Below, piece after piece: positions 1 through 9,077 of a DNA stretch of 64,000 bases. The notes beneath the pieces were generated by a model. The model was not told the origin of the DNA. It saw only the letters and a program-made list of their open reading frames with translations, and searched no databases. Position 1 is the first letter of the stretch. Each line of letters begins with the position of its first letter. A program made the position numbers and the translations under genes. This DNA comes from an uncultured Ruminococcus sp. (GTDB taxonomy: Bacteria; Bacillota; Clostridia; Oscillospirales; Ruminococcaceae), in NCBI GenBank assembly GCA_902780505.1, contig CACZFN010000008.1, positions 1-64,000 of the forward strand, written 5' to 3'.

Positions 1-73
1 CTGTAGTCCCGTGTTTGTAAAAATATTTCACTACCCGTTGACGAAATCGTGCTTCTTGTGCTATACTATTCAT
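1..73 (-). CDS. IS transposase, N-terminal fragment (runs off window)
   Basis: Reading the minus strand from the ATG at 73-71 gives 24 residues beginning MNSIAQEARFRQRVVKY and then the window edge. This basic start resembles the helix-turn-helix N-terminus of IS481/IS3-type DDE transposases in gut Clostridia, recognised from memory and not searched. Only the first codons are present, so family and intactness cannot be judged. A 10-bp inverted repeat just upstream could fold over its ribosome-binding region. Confidence 0.5.
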   Translation of the reverse strand, partial: MNSIAQEARFRQRVVKYFYKHGTT

Positions 74-75
74 GG

Positions 76-140
76 AACAACTCTCTTTTCGTGATATTTG
101 TTTTGGTGGTACTTAACATTATATCATATTGAGAGTTGTT
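76..140 (-). repeat. Inverted repeat in transposase leader
   Basis: AACAACTCTC at 76-85 and GAGAGTTGTT at 131-140 are perfect reverse complements separated by 45 bases. On the minus-strand transcript the 3' arm covers the GAGAG that would be the Shine-Dalgarno of the transposase, so the hairpin could hold translation off. It could instead be part of the IS end. The outer end of the element is not resolved, probably between 140 and 180. Confidence 0.45.
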
Positions 141-208
141 TTTCTATTTTGGGTGTCTATGATCTATTGTAACATAACAGGGTAATATAAAAAATTTTCT
201 AAAACCCC

Positions 209-237
209 TTGCAATTTGTAAAATTATGTGTTATAAT
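209..237 (+). promoter_or_regulatory. Sigma-A-type promoter for secG-rnr
   Basis: TTGCAA at 209-214 and TATAAT at 232-237 are separated by 17 bases. This is a near-consensus vegetative promoter 46 bases before the secG start. Confidence 0.75.
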
Positions 238-282
238 ACTATGGTAAATGGAATAACAGCCTTTTGAATGGAGGATCTTATA

Positions 283-537
283 ATGGCAGTTTGGGAAATA
301 ATAGGCGGTGTGATACTCATTCTTTGCAGTATTATAATTGTTGCAGCAGTTATGGCACAGGAAACTAAGGAGCAGGGGCTTACTTCCGCTATCGGCGGCG
401 GTAATAATTCTTCTTTCTTTGACGGTAATATGTCAAGGACAAAAGATGCCAGACTTTCAAGGTTTACAAGGAACACTGCGATACTTATGGTAATACTTGT
501 AATTGCGATGAACATTGCCGCACAGGTAGTAAAGTAA
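283..537 (+). CDS. secG: Preprotein translocase subunit SecG
   Basis: SecG is the small membrane subunit of the SecYEG channel and helps SecA-driven protein export. The 84-residue product has the expected two hydrophobic helices (about residues 3-22 and 62-80) joined by a polar loop with a Gly-rich GGGNNSSFFDG stretch typical of the family. An ATG at 268 is in frame, but its own bases form the Shine-Dalgarno GGAGG (270-274), eight bases before the ATG at 283, so 283 is the better start. It lies upstream of rnr, a common Firmicute order (secG-rnr-smpB), although smpB is not here. A terminator separates it from rnr. Confidence 0.9.
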   Translation: MAVWEIIGGVILILCSIIIVAAVMAQETKEQGLTSAIGGGNNSSFFDGNMSRTKDARLSRFTRNTAILMVILVIAMNIAAQVVK

Positions 538-547
538 CTGATATTTC

Positions 548-576
548 CGCCCTGCTTTATGCAGGGCGTTTTGTTT
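548..576 (+). terminator. Terminator after secG
   Basis: CGCCCTGC and GCAGGGCG pair around a TTTAT loop and are followed by TTTTGTTT. It lies between secG and rnr, so rnr transcription from the secG promoter would need readthrough. Confidence 0.85.
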
Positions 577-593
577 ATTAGAAAGGAAATGCA

Positions 594-2735
594 ATGGGAA
601 AGAAAAAGAATAATAAAAAAAGCAGGAAAAGCATGGATTTAAGCGAGAAGATCCTTGCTGAGGTCAGGCGGACCGGTAAAAAGCCCATAAGCTTCAAAGC
701 CCTTTTAAAGGAATGCAGGAAGCTCAAAGGCTTTGATTTTGATGAGTTTACAAAATGTATAGACAGGCTTAAATCGAAGGGCAGGATCGAAGAAAACAAG
801 CTCGGGTTTGTTTTATGTGATTCTGCAAAGCTTACCCCTTGTAAGATAGTCAGAATAAACAAGACATTCGGTTTTGCAAGGATAGACGAAAACGGTGAGG
901 ACATTTTTATCCCCGGAAAACGTCTTATGGGAGCAATGCCGGGCGACAGCGTGCTCGTGAAGATTTCTAAGAGCAGAACGGGCGACAGCCGTGAAGGCGA
1001 AGTGGTAAGTATTACCGAAGCTTCATTCTCGCGCTTTTCGGGTGAGATAGTAAACGAATTCGGTGAGCTGAAAATAATGCCTGACGCGCTGTCAAAATTT
1101 GCGCTTAGCTTTACAAAGCCCGAGGGTATGGAATTACACGAAGGTGACAAGGTGACTGCTGTTATCACCGAACGCGGGAAAAGCCACAGAGATCATAAGT
1201 GCGAAATTTTATCTGCATTCGGCAGTTCCATGAAGGCAAGTGCCTGCGCTCTTGCTATTTTGGAGGTAAACGGGATAATCCCTGTATTTCCTGCCGAAGT
1301 TATAGCGCAGGCAAGGGAGGTCAGTGATTACAGGCAGATAGAAGCCGAAAGCGCAGGCAGACTTGATTTGCGTGATAAACCGATATTTACTATTGACGGC
1401 GCTGATACAAAGGATATTGATGATGCGATATCTGTAGAGCGTGACGGTGATGATTATATTTTAGGCGTTCATATCGCGGATGTGTCATTTTACGTAAAGC
1501 CTAAATCTGCGCTTGATGAGGAAGCTATGAAGCGCGGAACGAGCGTATACTATGCAAACAGAGTCATACCTATGCTTCCGAAAGAACTTTCAAACGGAAT
1601 ATGTTCGCTTAACCCCGGTGAAGACAGGCTTGCGTTTTCCTGCCTTTGCAGACTTGATAAGAATGCGGATATCGTTAGCTTCAAGTTTATAAAAACTGTA
1701 ATTCGCTCACGAGTAAAGGGAGTATACAGTGAGATCAACGATTATCTTGACGGCTATAAGACAAAGGAAACCGAGCTGAAATACAGCGAGGTATCTTCAC
1801 AGTTTGAGATCATCACAGAACTTGCTGAGAAGCTGAATAAAAAGAAAAAGTCAAGGGGAGTGCCCGAACTTGAAACAGCTGAGGGTAAGCTTATTATAGA
1901 TGAAAATGATATCTGCGTAGGCGCCTGTCAGCACGAAAGGGGCAGAACAGAAGAAATAATCGAGGACTTTATGCTTATAGCAAATGAATGTGCTGCAAGG
2001 TTCGGAAAAGAGCATCAATTGCCTTTTGTATACCGTATTCACGAGCCGCCAACGGAACAGAAGCTTGAAACACTGAAGGAAGGGCTTACAGCGCTTGGTA
2101 TCCCGTTTAATATCGGCGATAATGTGACACCTGCCATGCTTAGTCAAATACTTGAAAGCACAAAAGATACGCCTGCTTCACCAATAATCAATAACCTAAT
2201 ACTCAGATCAATGACCAAAGCACAGTATTCTACAGAACCGCTCGGGCATTTCGGACTTGTTCTGGAGGATTATGCGCATTTTACATCACCTATAAGGCGT
2301 TACCCCGACCTGTCTATCCACAGAATAATGTCGGATGTTTTGTCAGGGACTGATATAAACGAAGTCAGAACAAAATACAATAAATTTGCATATGCATCAG
2401 CTGATAAGTCAACAGCCGCTGAAATAACCGCTATGACTGTTGAGCGCGACTGCGAAGATTGTTATAAGGCGGAATTTATGTCTGGCAGGATAGGGGAGGA
2501 ATATGACGGGGTGATTTCTTCAGTTACGGACTTCGGCGTGTTTGTTATGCTCGAAAACACTTGTGAAGGGCTTCTTGCAGTTGAAGAACTCGGCGAAGGA
2601 ATGTATGCTGCAAACTCCTTTATATCCCTTAAAAATATGACTGACGGTAAGGAATACAGGGTTGGTCAGCCTATAAGAGTAAAGGTCAAAAATGCTAATG
2701 TAAACTCCGGTAAAATAGATTTCTCACTTGCTTAG
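594..2735 (+). CDS. rnr: Ribonuclease R
   Basis: This is a 3'-5' exoribonuclease of the RNB family that degrades structured RNA. The 713-residue chain has a lysine-rich N-terminus and winged-helix region (about 1-75), cold-shock-like OB domains, an RNB catalytic domain with the metal-binding signature DGADTKDIDDAI near residues 268-279, and a C-terminal S1 domain (about 630-712). The length is normal. The start follows GAAAGGAAATGCA. Its position after secG matches conserved synteny. The ATP-independent hydrolytic activity is family knowledge. Confidence 0.95.
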   Translation: MGKKKNNKKSRKSMDLSEKILAEVRRTGKKPISFKALLKECRKLKGFDFDEFTKCIDRLKSKGRIEENKLGFVLCDSAKLTPCKIVRINKTFGFARIDENGEDIFIPGKRLMGAMPGDSVLVKISKSRTGDSREGEVVSITEASFSRFSGEIVNEFGELKIMPDALSKFALSFTKPEGMELHEGDKVTAVITERGKSHRDHKCEILSAFGSSMKASACALAILEVNGIIPVFPAEVIAQAREVSDYRQIEAESAGRLDLRDKPIFTIDGADTKDIDDAISVERDGDDYILGVHIADVSFYVKPKSALDEEAMKRGTSVYYANRVIPMLPKELSNGICSLNPGEDRLAFSCLCRLDKNADIVSFKFIKTVIRSRVKGVYSEINDYLDGYKTKETELKYSEVSSQFEIITELAEKLNKKKKSRGVPELETAEGKLIIDENDICVGACQHERGRTEEIIEDFMLIANECAARFGKEHQLPFVYRIHEPPTEQKLETLKEGLTALGIPFNIGDNVTPAMLSQILESTKDTPASPIINNLILRSMTKAQYSTEPLGHFGLVLEDYAHFTSPIRRYPDLSIHRIMSDVLSGTDINEVRTKYNKFAYASADKSTAAEITAMTVERDCEDCYKAEFMSGRIGEEYDGVISSVTDFGVFVMLENTCEGLLAVEELGEGMYAANSFISLKNMTDGKEYRVGQPIRVKVKNANVNSGKIDFSLA

Positions 2736-2851
2736 CTAAGGCAGTGCCGCTGTGCCGCCGTTTTGATCCTTTGTATGCCGTATAATTGCTGCACACTGCC
2801 GCCTTAAAAAAATGATAACAGATTTTTAATATATCTATTCTTGTGTACTTA

Positions 2852-2880
2852 TTGACAAAAGTGAGTAAATGGAGTATAAT
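2852..2880 (+). promoter_or_regulatory. Strong sigma-A promoter for eno
   Basis: TTGACA at 2852-2857 and TATAAT at 2875-2880 have a 17-base spacer, a full consensus match. The leader to the eno start is about 90 bases and includes a G+C-rich hairpin (2922-2943, GCGGGGAA against TTCCCGC). No U-tract follows that hairpin, so it looks like a leader stem and not a terminator. Confidence 0.85.
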
Positions 2881-2960
2881 AATTTATATAGATAGGTTTG
2901 GATATTACTGCCAATCTATTAGCGGGGAACAAGCATTTCCCGCGAAAAAAATCTACATAA

Positions 2961-4274
<1,314 letters not shown>

Positions 4275-4295
4275 TTTTATTTCAAGATAATATAT

Positions 4296-4327
4296 ATCCC
4301 GATAGGCGATAGCTTATCGGGATTTTT
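4296..4327 (+). terminator. Terminator after eno
   Basis: ATCCCGATA (4296-4304) pairs with TATCGGGAT (4315-4323) and is followed by a T run. Confidence 0.9.
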
Positions 4328-4444
4328 GTGATCTGCTCCATAATTTCATAATAGATGAAAAAAGAACGAAGACTACCACTATATTGCTGGTTTAGGACAT
4401 CAAAGATATGTGCCCGGCAAAACCGGACGTGGGTTCTGAGAACT

Positions 4445-4478
4445 AAAAAAACGCAAGCCCTCAAAATGAGAACCTGCG
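4445..4478 (-). terminator. Terminator of tRNA-Leu
   Basis: On the minus strand CGCAGG pairs with CTTGCG, one G-U included, with an inner CTC/GAG pairing, followed by seven T residues. It lies just downstream of the tRNA-Leu CCA end. The 117 bases between here and the eno terminator show nothing recognisable. Confidence 0.8.
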
Positions 4479-4489
4479 ATTAGTCGTGG

Positions 4490-4576
4490 TGGTGCCGCTG
4501 ACCGGACTTGAACCGGTACGCTGTTGCCAGCGAGGGATTTTAAGTCCCTTGCGTCTGCCTATTCCGCCACAGCGGC
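4490..4576 (-). tRNA. tRNA-Leu (UAA anticodon)
   Basis: The 7-bp acceptor stem GCCGCTG/CAGCGGC closes a class II tRNA with a long variable arm. The anticodon loop is CTTAAAA within stem AGGGA/TCCCT, giving anticodon UAA. The T arm has GGTTCAAGTCC, and CCA is encoded. It has its own promoter upstream on the minus strand. Confidence 0.97.
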
Positions 4577-4592
4577 AAAAATCAGTATATTT

Positions 4593-4621
4593 ATTATACA
4601 ACTTTTATTCCCGATTGTCAA
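4593..4621 (-). promoter_or_regulatory. Sigma-A promoter for tRNA-Leu
   Basis: On the minus strand TTGACA (4616-4621) and TATAAT (4593-4598) are spaced by 17 bases, a full consensus match about 17 bases before the mature tRNA 5' end. Confidence 0.85.
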
Positions 4622-4684
4622 GGGCTTGATGACGATTTTTTTCTGTTCAATAATGTTTACAAAATGTAAAATTTCAAAAAACTA

Positions 4685-4713
4685 TTTACTTGACTGAAAA
4701 ATTGTGATATACT
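4685..4713 (+). promoter_or_regulatory. Probable promoter for purA
   Basis: TTTACT at 4685-4690 and TATACT at 4708-4713 have a 17-base spacer, upstream of purA. An overlapping alternative pairs TTGACT (4690-4695) with TTAATA. I see no purine riboswitch fold in the short leader. Confidence 0.55.
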
Positions 4714-4770
4714 TAATAAGTGATATTGCCTTTATATCATAATTTTTAATTGATCGAACGGAGGATAAAC

Positions 4771-6063
4771 ATGGTAAGAGCAATTGTCGGTGCTAACTGG
4801 GGCGACGAGGGCAAGGGTAAAATTACCGATATGATGGCACAGGAATCTGATATCATCATAAGATTTCAGGGCGGTGCCAATGCAGGACATACTATAGTAA
4901 ACAACTACGGAAAGTTTGCGCTTCATACACTTCCGTCAGGTGTTTTTTACGACCACACGACAAGCATTATCGGAAACGGTGTTGCTCTTAATGTTCCTGT
5001 TCTGTTTAAAGAGATAAAAGATATCACAGGCAAGGGCGTTCCCATGCCTAAGATCCTTATTTCTGACAGGGCACAGATGGTAATGCCTTATCATGTGCTC
5101 TTTGACCAGTATGAAGAAGAAAGGCTCGGTAAGGCAAGCTTTGGCTCGACCAAGTCGGGTATTGCGCCTTTCTATTCTGATAAATATGCAAAGATCGGCT
5201 TCCAGGTGCAGGAGCTTTTTGATGAAGACTCCCTCAAAGCCCATATTTCAAGGGTGGTCGTTCAGAAAAATGTTTTGCTTGAACATCTTTATAAAAAGCC
5301 CAGGCTTGATGAGCAGGAGATATTTGATACACTTATGGAGTATAAAGAGATGATAAAGCCGTATGTGTGTGACGTTTCTGCATATCTGTGGCAGGCAATA
5401 AAGGATGGTAAGAATATCCTGCTTGAAGGCCAGCTCGGAACTCTGAAAGATCCTGATCACGGTATATATCCTATGGTAACATCATCATCTACACTTGCAG
5501 CATACGGTGCTATCGGTGCAGGTATACCGCCTTATGAAATAAAACAGATCGTAACTGTTGTCAAGGCATATTCTTCGGCAGTTGGTGCCGGTGCTTTTGT
5601 ATCCGAGATCTTCGGCGATGAAGCTGATGAATTAAGAAGAAGAGGCGGAGACGGCGGCGAGTACGGCGCAACTACAGGCAGACCAAGGCGTATGGGCTGG
5701 TTTGACTGTGTTGCATCAAAATACGGGTGCAGACTTCAGGGAACTACTGATATTGCATTTACTGTTCTTGACGTTCTGGGTTATCTTGATAAGATACCAG
5801 TTTGCGTCGGTTACGAGATAGAAGGCGAGGTAACTACTGATTTCCCGACAACCACAAAGCTTGAAAAGGCAAAGCCTGTTTTAAAGGTGCTTGACGGTTG
5901 GAAGTGCGATATCAGAGGGATCAGGAAATATGATGACCTTCCTGAGAATTGCAGAAAGTATATAGAATTTGTTGAAGAACAGCTCGGCTTCCCGATCACA
6001 ATGGTCTCAAACGGCCCTAAGAGGGAAGACATAATCTACAGAACAAGCAAGTTAAGTAAATGA
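4771..6063 (+). CDS. purA: Adenylosuccinate synthetase
   Basis: It joins aspartate to IMP using GTP, the first committed step to AMP. The N-terminal GTP-binding signature GANWGDEGKGKITD sits at residues 5-18, and GGANAGHTI and the conserved DCVASKYGCRLQGTTDIAFT region follow. The product is 430 residues, normal for the family. An upstream in-frame start would add MIERRIN, but GGAGG at 4760-4764 fits the ATG at 4771. A stand-alone gene with its own promoter and terminator. Confidence 0.96.
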   Translation: MVRAIVGANWGDEGKGKITDMMAQESDIIIRFQGGANAGHTIVNNYGKFALHTLPSGVFYDHTTSIIGNGVALNVPVLFKEIKDITGKGVPMPKILISDRAQMVMPYHVLFDQYEEERLGKASFGSTKSGIAPFYSDKYAKIGFQVQELFDEDSLKAHISRVVVQKNVLLEHLYKKPRLDEQEIFDTLMEYKEMIKPYVCDVSAYLWQAIKDGKNILLEGQLGTLKDPDHGIYPMVTSSSTLAAYGAIGAGIPPYEIKQIVTVVKAYSSAVGAGAFVSEIFGDEADELRRRGGDGGEYGATTGRPRRMGWFDCVASKYGCRLQGTTDIAFTVLDVLGYLDKIPVCVGYEIEGEVTTDFPTTTKLEKAKPVLKVLDGWKCDIRGIRKYDDLPENCRKYIEFVEEQLGFPITMVSNGPKREDIIYRTSKLSK

Positions 6064-6070
6064 TCACTTT

Positions 6071-6098
6071 GGCCGGCGGATAATTATCCGTCGGCCTT
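6071..6098 (+). terminator. Terminator after purA
   Basis: GGCCGGCGGAT and ATCCGTCGGCC form a long stem around AATT with one G-U pair, followed by TTATATATT. The U tract is interrupted. Confidence 0.75.
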
Positions 6099-6134
6099 AT
6101 ATATTAATAAAATGTAAACTTAGGACGATAACTA

Positions 6135-6163
6135 TTGACACGGCGGCTAAAATTTGGTATAAT
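6135..6163 (+). promoter_or_regulatory. Sigma-A promoter for the tRNA-Gln pair
   Basis: TTGACA at 6135-6140 and TATAAT at 6158-6163 are spaced 17 bases apart, full consensus, 49 bases before the first tRNA. Confidence 0.85.
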
Positions 6164-6212
6164 ATAAAAGCTGTGAGAAACAGTGATTGTGGATGGTGAG
6201 AACCCAATATAA

Positions 6213-6288
6213 TGGGGTATAGCCAAGCGGTAAGGCAACGGACTTTGACTCCGTCATTTCGATGGTTCGAATCCATCTATCCCAACCA
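6213..6288 (+). tRNA. tRNA-Gln (UUG anticodon)
   Basis: Acceptor TGGGGTA pairs with TATCCCA. The anticodon loop CTTTGAC in stem ACGGA/TCCGT gives UUG. The T arm GATGGTTCGAATCCATC and an encoded CCA are present. Its body is close in sequence to the next tRNA, pointing to tandem duplication followed by anticodon change. Confidence 0.97.
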
Positions 6289-6300
6289 TTTTATATTTAT

Positions 6301-6376
6301 TGGGGTGTCGCCAAGTGGTAAGGCAACGGACTCTGACTCCGTCATTCCGAAGGTTCGAATCCTTCTACCCCAGCCA
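6301..6376 (+). tRNA. tRNA-Gln (CUG anticodon)
   Basis: Acceptor TGGGGTG pairs with TACCCCA. The anticodon loop CTCTGAC gives CUG, and CCA is encoded. It is separated by 12 bases from tRNA-Gln(UUG) and shares the anticodon stem, so the two cover both glutamine codons from one transcript. Confidence 0.97.
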
Positions 6377-6406
6377 AAAGCTCTCGGTCGATCCGGGGGC
6401 TTTTTG
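6377..6406 (+). terminator. Terminator of the tRNA-Gln operon
   Basis: AAAGC-CTCGG pairs with CCGGGGGCTTT around TCGAT, followed by a T run. Confidence 0.8.
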
Positions 6407-6468
6407 TTTTTAAATATAACTGCTCAAAGCTGTGCTGCCCATTGCTGCGATGCATGGCGGTATTTATT

Positions 6469-6512
6469 AAAAATCCATAGTAACCTTTTATCGGTTTACT
6501 ATGGATTTTTTT
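6469..6512. terminator. Bidirectional terminator downstream of the phospholipase C gene
   Basis: AATCCATAGTAA (6472-6483) pairs with TTACTATGGATT (6496-6507). T runs lie on both sides (TTTTTTT to the right, AAAAA to the left). It ends the minus-strand operon and backs up the tRNA terminator. The stop codon of the phospholipase gene lies in its edge. Confidence 0.85.
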
Positions 6513-7659
6513 AGCTTACTAACCATATGCTGCCCATATCGTCGGGAGAGAAACGTCTTAGTTTTATCTTGCCTGATGTATCAGTGCAAACTACTTTTTT
6601 ATAATTGCACGCACCGGCCGATATCCTGTATCTTCTGTTGCCGAGTGCTGAAAATCTGAAAACAGCCGGTGAGCAGTCTTTCTTTTGGCGTAAAGCGCAC
6701 TTGAAATTCTTGCTTATAAAGCTTCCGTCACAGCATTTTATCGAAAAACTGCCGTCATCATTTAGAACTGCATAAAAATGCTGCCCTTTGTTATTTCCCG
6801 CGCTGTCTAAAAAAACACTCCTGCCGTTATAGGTGAGATAACCGCCTGTAAGTTCGTTTTTTATTGTGTATCTTTTGCCGTCAAGCAGGAAATTGCCGTT
6901 GTTTTTGTTAGCATCTTCATAAAACCTTATTAACAGTCCTGCCGTGTATTGCTGTGCAGGGGGTATGGTGGCAAGACATATTCTGTCATATGTTTTTTCA
7001 TCAAGTGTAAGAACATCTGATGCGTATCCTGAACTGAATTTTGAAAGCCTGTTTGCCGCAGCACCGAGATTGTTTTCATACGCTTTCAGAACACGCCTGT
7101 CAAGACTTTTGGGTGAATCTATCGCTTTGCATTTATTCTGTGCATAGCTTTCAAATGCACAGTGCGGGTTTTTAGGTCTGTCCATATACCTTATACCTGA
7201 GGAATGTACAACACAACCTATATCCTGAATAAAATGCGCCGCCCTGCCAAGACAGTACATCGCCTGTTCTGTTCTGCCGCTTTTATATAAAGAGAGCGCA
7301 CAGGTGTAGTTTTCTTCAAGCAAAGTCCTTGCACTTTTGCTGAATTTACCGAGCCTGTTTTTGTAGTAGCCGTTTTTGTCAGATAACGCTTTCCCTTTTG
7401 CGTTGGCAGCGCAGTAGTAGTGCACGCCGCTTCCTTTGTCAATATCGCCTTTTTTGTCAGGGGCAACTGCGCCTTTTTCAAGTATTGACGTATATCGCGC
7501 GTAAAAATCATAAAATTTGTTCCTGTCGGTTTTATATAAAAGTGTCAGCGCTTTTGCAAGGATATCCTTATGAGTGCTGCCAAACCACGCATATGCTTTT
7601 TTTGCGTGAAGCATGGCATATACACCGGTTACTGCTGAAATTGCGACAAGCTTTTTCAT
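6511..7659 (-). CDS. Secreted zinc-dependent phospholipase C family protein with a beta-trefoil-like C-terminus
   Basis: The 382-residue protein starts with a signal peptide (about 1-24) ending AYA, so maturation would expose Trp25, matching the N-terminal Trp zinc ligand of clostridial alpha-toxin. Further candidate zinc ligands occur in family order: His30, Asp68, His80, His142, Asp146, His152, His166 and Glu170. The spacings D-x11-H, H-x3-D, H-x9-H and H-x3-E match the family. The C-terminal part (about 255-382) is not an obvious PLAT domain. It has repeated short beta motifs resembling a ricin- or fascin-type trefoil (inference). It is the last gene of its operon, overlapping the preceding gene by ATGA. 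The substrate, phospholipid or another phosphoester, is not shown by the sequence. Confidence 0.75.
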   Translation of the reverse strand: MKKLVAISAVTGVYAMLHAKKAYAWFGSTHKDILAKALTLLYKTDRNKFYDFYARYTSILEKGAVAPDKKGDIDKGSGVHYYCAANAKGKALSDKNGYYKNRLGKFSKSARTLLEENYTCALSLYKSGRTEQAMYCLGRAAHFIQDIGCVVHSSGIRYMDRPKNPHCAFESYAQNKCKAIDSPKSLDRRVLKAYENNLGAAANRLSKFSSGYASDVLTLDEKTYDRICLATIPPAQQYTAGLLIRFYEDANKNNGNFLLDGKRYTIKNELTGGYLTYNGRSVFLDSAGNNKGQHFYAVLNDDGSFSIKCCDGSFISKNFKCALRQKKDCSPAVFRFSALGNRRYRISAGACNYKKVVCTDTSGKIKLRRFSPDDMGSIWLVS

Positions 7660-8264
7660 CTGTTTTTTCTCCTGATCCTTGTATTCTTTTTCTTCTTCCT
7701 TACTGAAAAGCCAAAGCAGCCGAGCTTTCTGCCAAGAGCAAAATATTCCCCGTGTGCATATGCTGTCAGCCCCGCATTTTCAAGGCAAAGCCTTCCGTTT
7801 TCGTCTATAAGTTCCTCTGATACATCAAGCGAAACTATCTCTGTAAGAAACATATCATGCGTGCCGAGCGGTATTATCTGTCTGACTTCACATTCTATGT
7901 TTATGGGCGACTGTGCAATTATTGGCGCATCGATCTTTGAAGCTTCCGTTTTTACAAGCTTTGTCTTTTCAAACTTGTCCTCTTTTCTGCCGCTTCTTAC
8001 GCCGCAGTAATCACAGGCTTTTGTGAGTTCTTCTGTTGTAAGGTTGATAACAAATACTCCACTATTCTTTATAAGCTCGTAAGAATATCTTTCAGGTCTT
8101 ATTGATATATAAGTCATTGGCGGGTGAGTATTCACAGTGCCCGTCCACGCAACGGTAAAAACATTGTCAGTACCGTCGTATCTGCTTGTTACCATTACAG
8201 GCGGAACAGGAGATGTCATCACGCTCGGCTTCCATACCTGCTTTTTATATTTGTCTTCAGTCAT
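7656..8264 (-). CDS. Flavin reductase family protein (FMN-binding)
   Basis: The product (202 residues) matches the DIM6/NTAB flavin reductase-like family. It has the MTSPVPPVMVTSRYDGTDNVFTVAW opening strand region, THPPMTYISIRP, and the INLTTEELTKACDYCGVRSGR helix region. Members bind FMN and reduce flavins or other small acceptors; the partner is unknown here. The C-terminus is strikingly basic (RKKKKNTRIRRKNR). It overlaps the downstream phospholipase gene by four bases, implying translational coupling, although no functional link is evident. Confidence 0.8.
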   Translation of the reverse strand: MTEDKYKKQVWKPSVMTSPVPPVMVTSRYDGTDNVFTVAWTGTVNTHPPMTYISIRPERYSYELIKNSGVFVINLTTEELTKACDYCGVRSGRKEDKFEKTKLVKTEASKIDAPIIAQSPINIECEVRQIIPLGTHDMFLTEIVSLDVSEELIDENGRLCLENAGLTAYAHGEYFALGRKLGCFGFSVRKKKKNTRIRRKNR

Positions 8265-8274
8265 ATTATTTCCT

Positions 8275-8625
8275 TTAGTTTATTTTGTCAAACGATGATA
8301 TCTTTTCTACTATCCTGTCATAATCCTTGTAAAGCTCCTGTGTCTGGTTTTCAAGGAAGTAGTAATGCTTGATATATGGTACAAGCAGCACAAGCAAAAG
8401 CACTGCAAGCGGGATAAGTGTCAGCTTTTCAGTAACAGCTATCACAAGAATTGTCCCCACTGCCGCAACGGCAAATAAGCACATAACTATCAGGTGGATA
8501 AAACGCTCGTGCTGAAAAAAAGTGATCTTTGTTTTGTGTATTTTTAAGAGTTCCAAAAGGTCTGTATCTTCTTTTTCAAGGGCAGCCGCCACAAAAGCCC
8601 TATATCGTTTAAAGTATTCGGTCAT
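8275..8625 (-). CDS. Small membrane protein of unknown function
   Basis: I do not recognise a family. The 116-residue product has a charged N-terminal half (about 1-42), two adjacent hydrophobic segments (about 44-66 and 68-86) that probably form a hairpin in the membrane, and a charged C-terminal tail. This is typical of small cytoplasm-facing two-helix proteins. It lies 10 bases from the flavin reductase-like gene and 9 bases after the next upstream gene, so it is co-transcribed. Confidence 0.65.
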   Translation of the reverse strand: MTEYFKRYRAFVAAALEKEDTDLLELLKIHKTKITFFQHERFIHLIVMCLFAVAAVGTILVIAVTEKLTLIPLAVLLLVLLVPYIKHYYFLENQTQELYKDYDRIVEKISSFDKIN

Positions 8626-8634
8626 AATATCACC

Positions 8635-8913
8635 TTACAGTTCAATGTCGATCGGTTCAGCCTTTTCGATCTTAATGCCGTTTATTTCATCACTTACCTG
8701 CTTTTTCTTTCTGTAAGAAGAATATGAATTGACAGCACTGTTTGCAAATCTGTAATTCTTAGATACCCTTTGAACAAAATTTCTGCGTTTCTTTGGCTTT
8801 TTATTCTTTCCGTCAAGGAAAATCGCGATTATTGCCGATACGCAGGCAAGTATGATCGTTTTCTGTGCAGCAGTATTACTGCCGCTTGTTTCTGTGTATA
8901 TTTTTACCGCCAT
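8635..8913 (-). CDS. Small membrane-anchored protein of unknown function
   Basis: This 92-residue product has one N-terminal hydrophobic segment (about 14-33) followed by a strongly basic stretch (DGKNKKPKKRRNFVQRVSK) and a mixed-charge tail. No family is recognised. It is the first gene of the four-gene minus-strand operon and follows a near-consensus promoter. Start is the ATG just after AAGGGAAG. Confidence 0.6.
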   Translation of the reverse strand: MAVKIYTETSGSNTAAQKTIILACVSAIIAIFLDGKNKKPKKRRNFVQRVSKNYRFANSAVNSYSSYRKKKQVSDEINGIKIEKAEPIDIEL

Positions 8914-8946
8914 TATAACACTTCCCTTTGAATACTTGATAAATAA

Positions 8947-8975
8947 ATTATATCATATAAGAGTCCCTTTTGCAA
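8947..8975 (-). promoter_or_regulatory. Promoter of the membrane protein-phospholipase C operon
   Basis: On the minus strand TTGCAA (8970-8975) and TATAAT (8947-8952) are spaced 17 bases apart. It is divergent from, and only 18 bases from, the rtcB-side promoter, so the two may share regulation. Confidence 0.75.
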
Positions 8976-8993
8976 GTAATTATAAAAAAACTC

Positions 8994-9022
8994 TTGACAA
9001 AAATAAAAAAATGTAGTATAAT
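8994..9022 (+). promoter_or_regulatory. Sigma-A promoter for the rtcB leader
   Basis: TTGACA at 8994-8999 and TATAAT at 9017-9022 with a 17-base spacer, full consensus. The transcript would have a leader of about 220 bases before rtcB holding a short ORF and a terminator. Confidence 0.85.
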
Positions 9023-9077
9023 CCATAAACAGTATATACTATTTACTTTGATCTTTATGAAAGGACGGTTGTTCAAA

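Noticed and set aside
2739..2800. Possible terminator after rnr
   Set aside because: GGCAGTG and CACTGCC pair only across a loop of nearly 50 bases and no U tract follows.
2886..2950. eno leader hairpins as a riboswitch
   Set aside because: I could not match the stems to any riboswitch consensus, and there is no terminator or sequestered ribosome-binding site.
6212..6514. 100-codon ORF across the tRNA-Gln genes
   Set aside because: It translates two tRNAs and their terminator.
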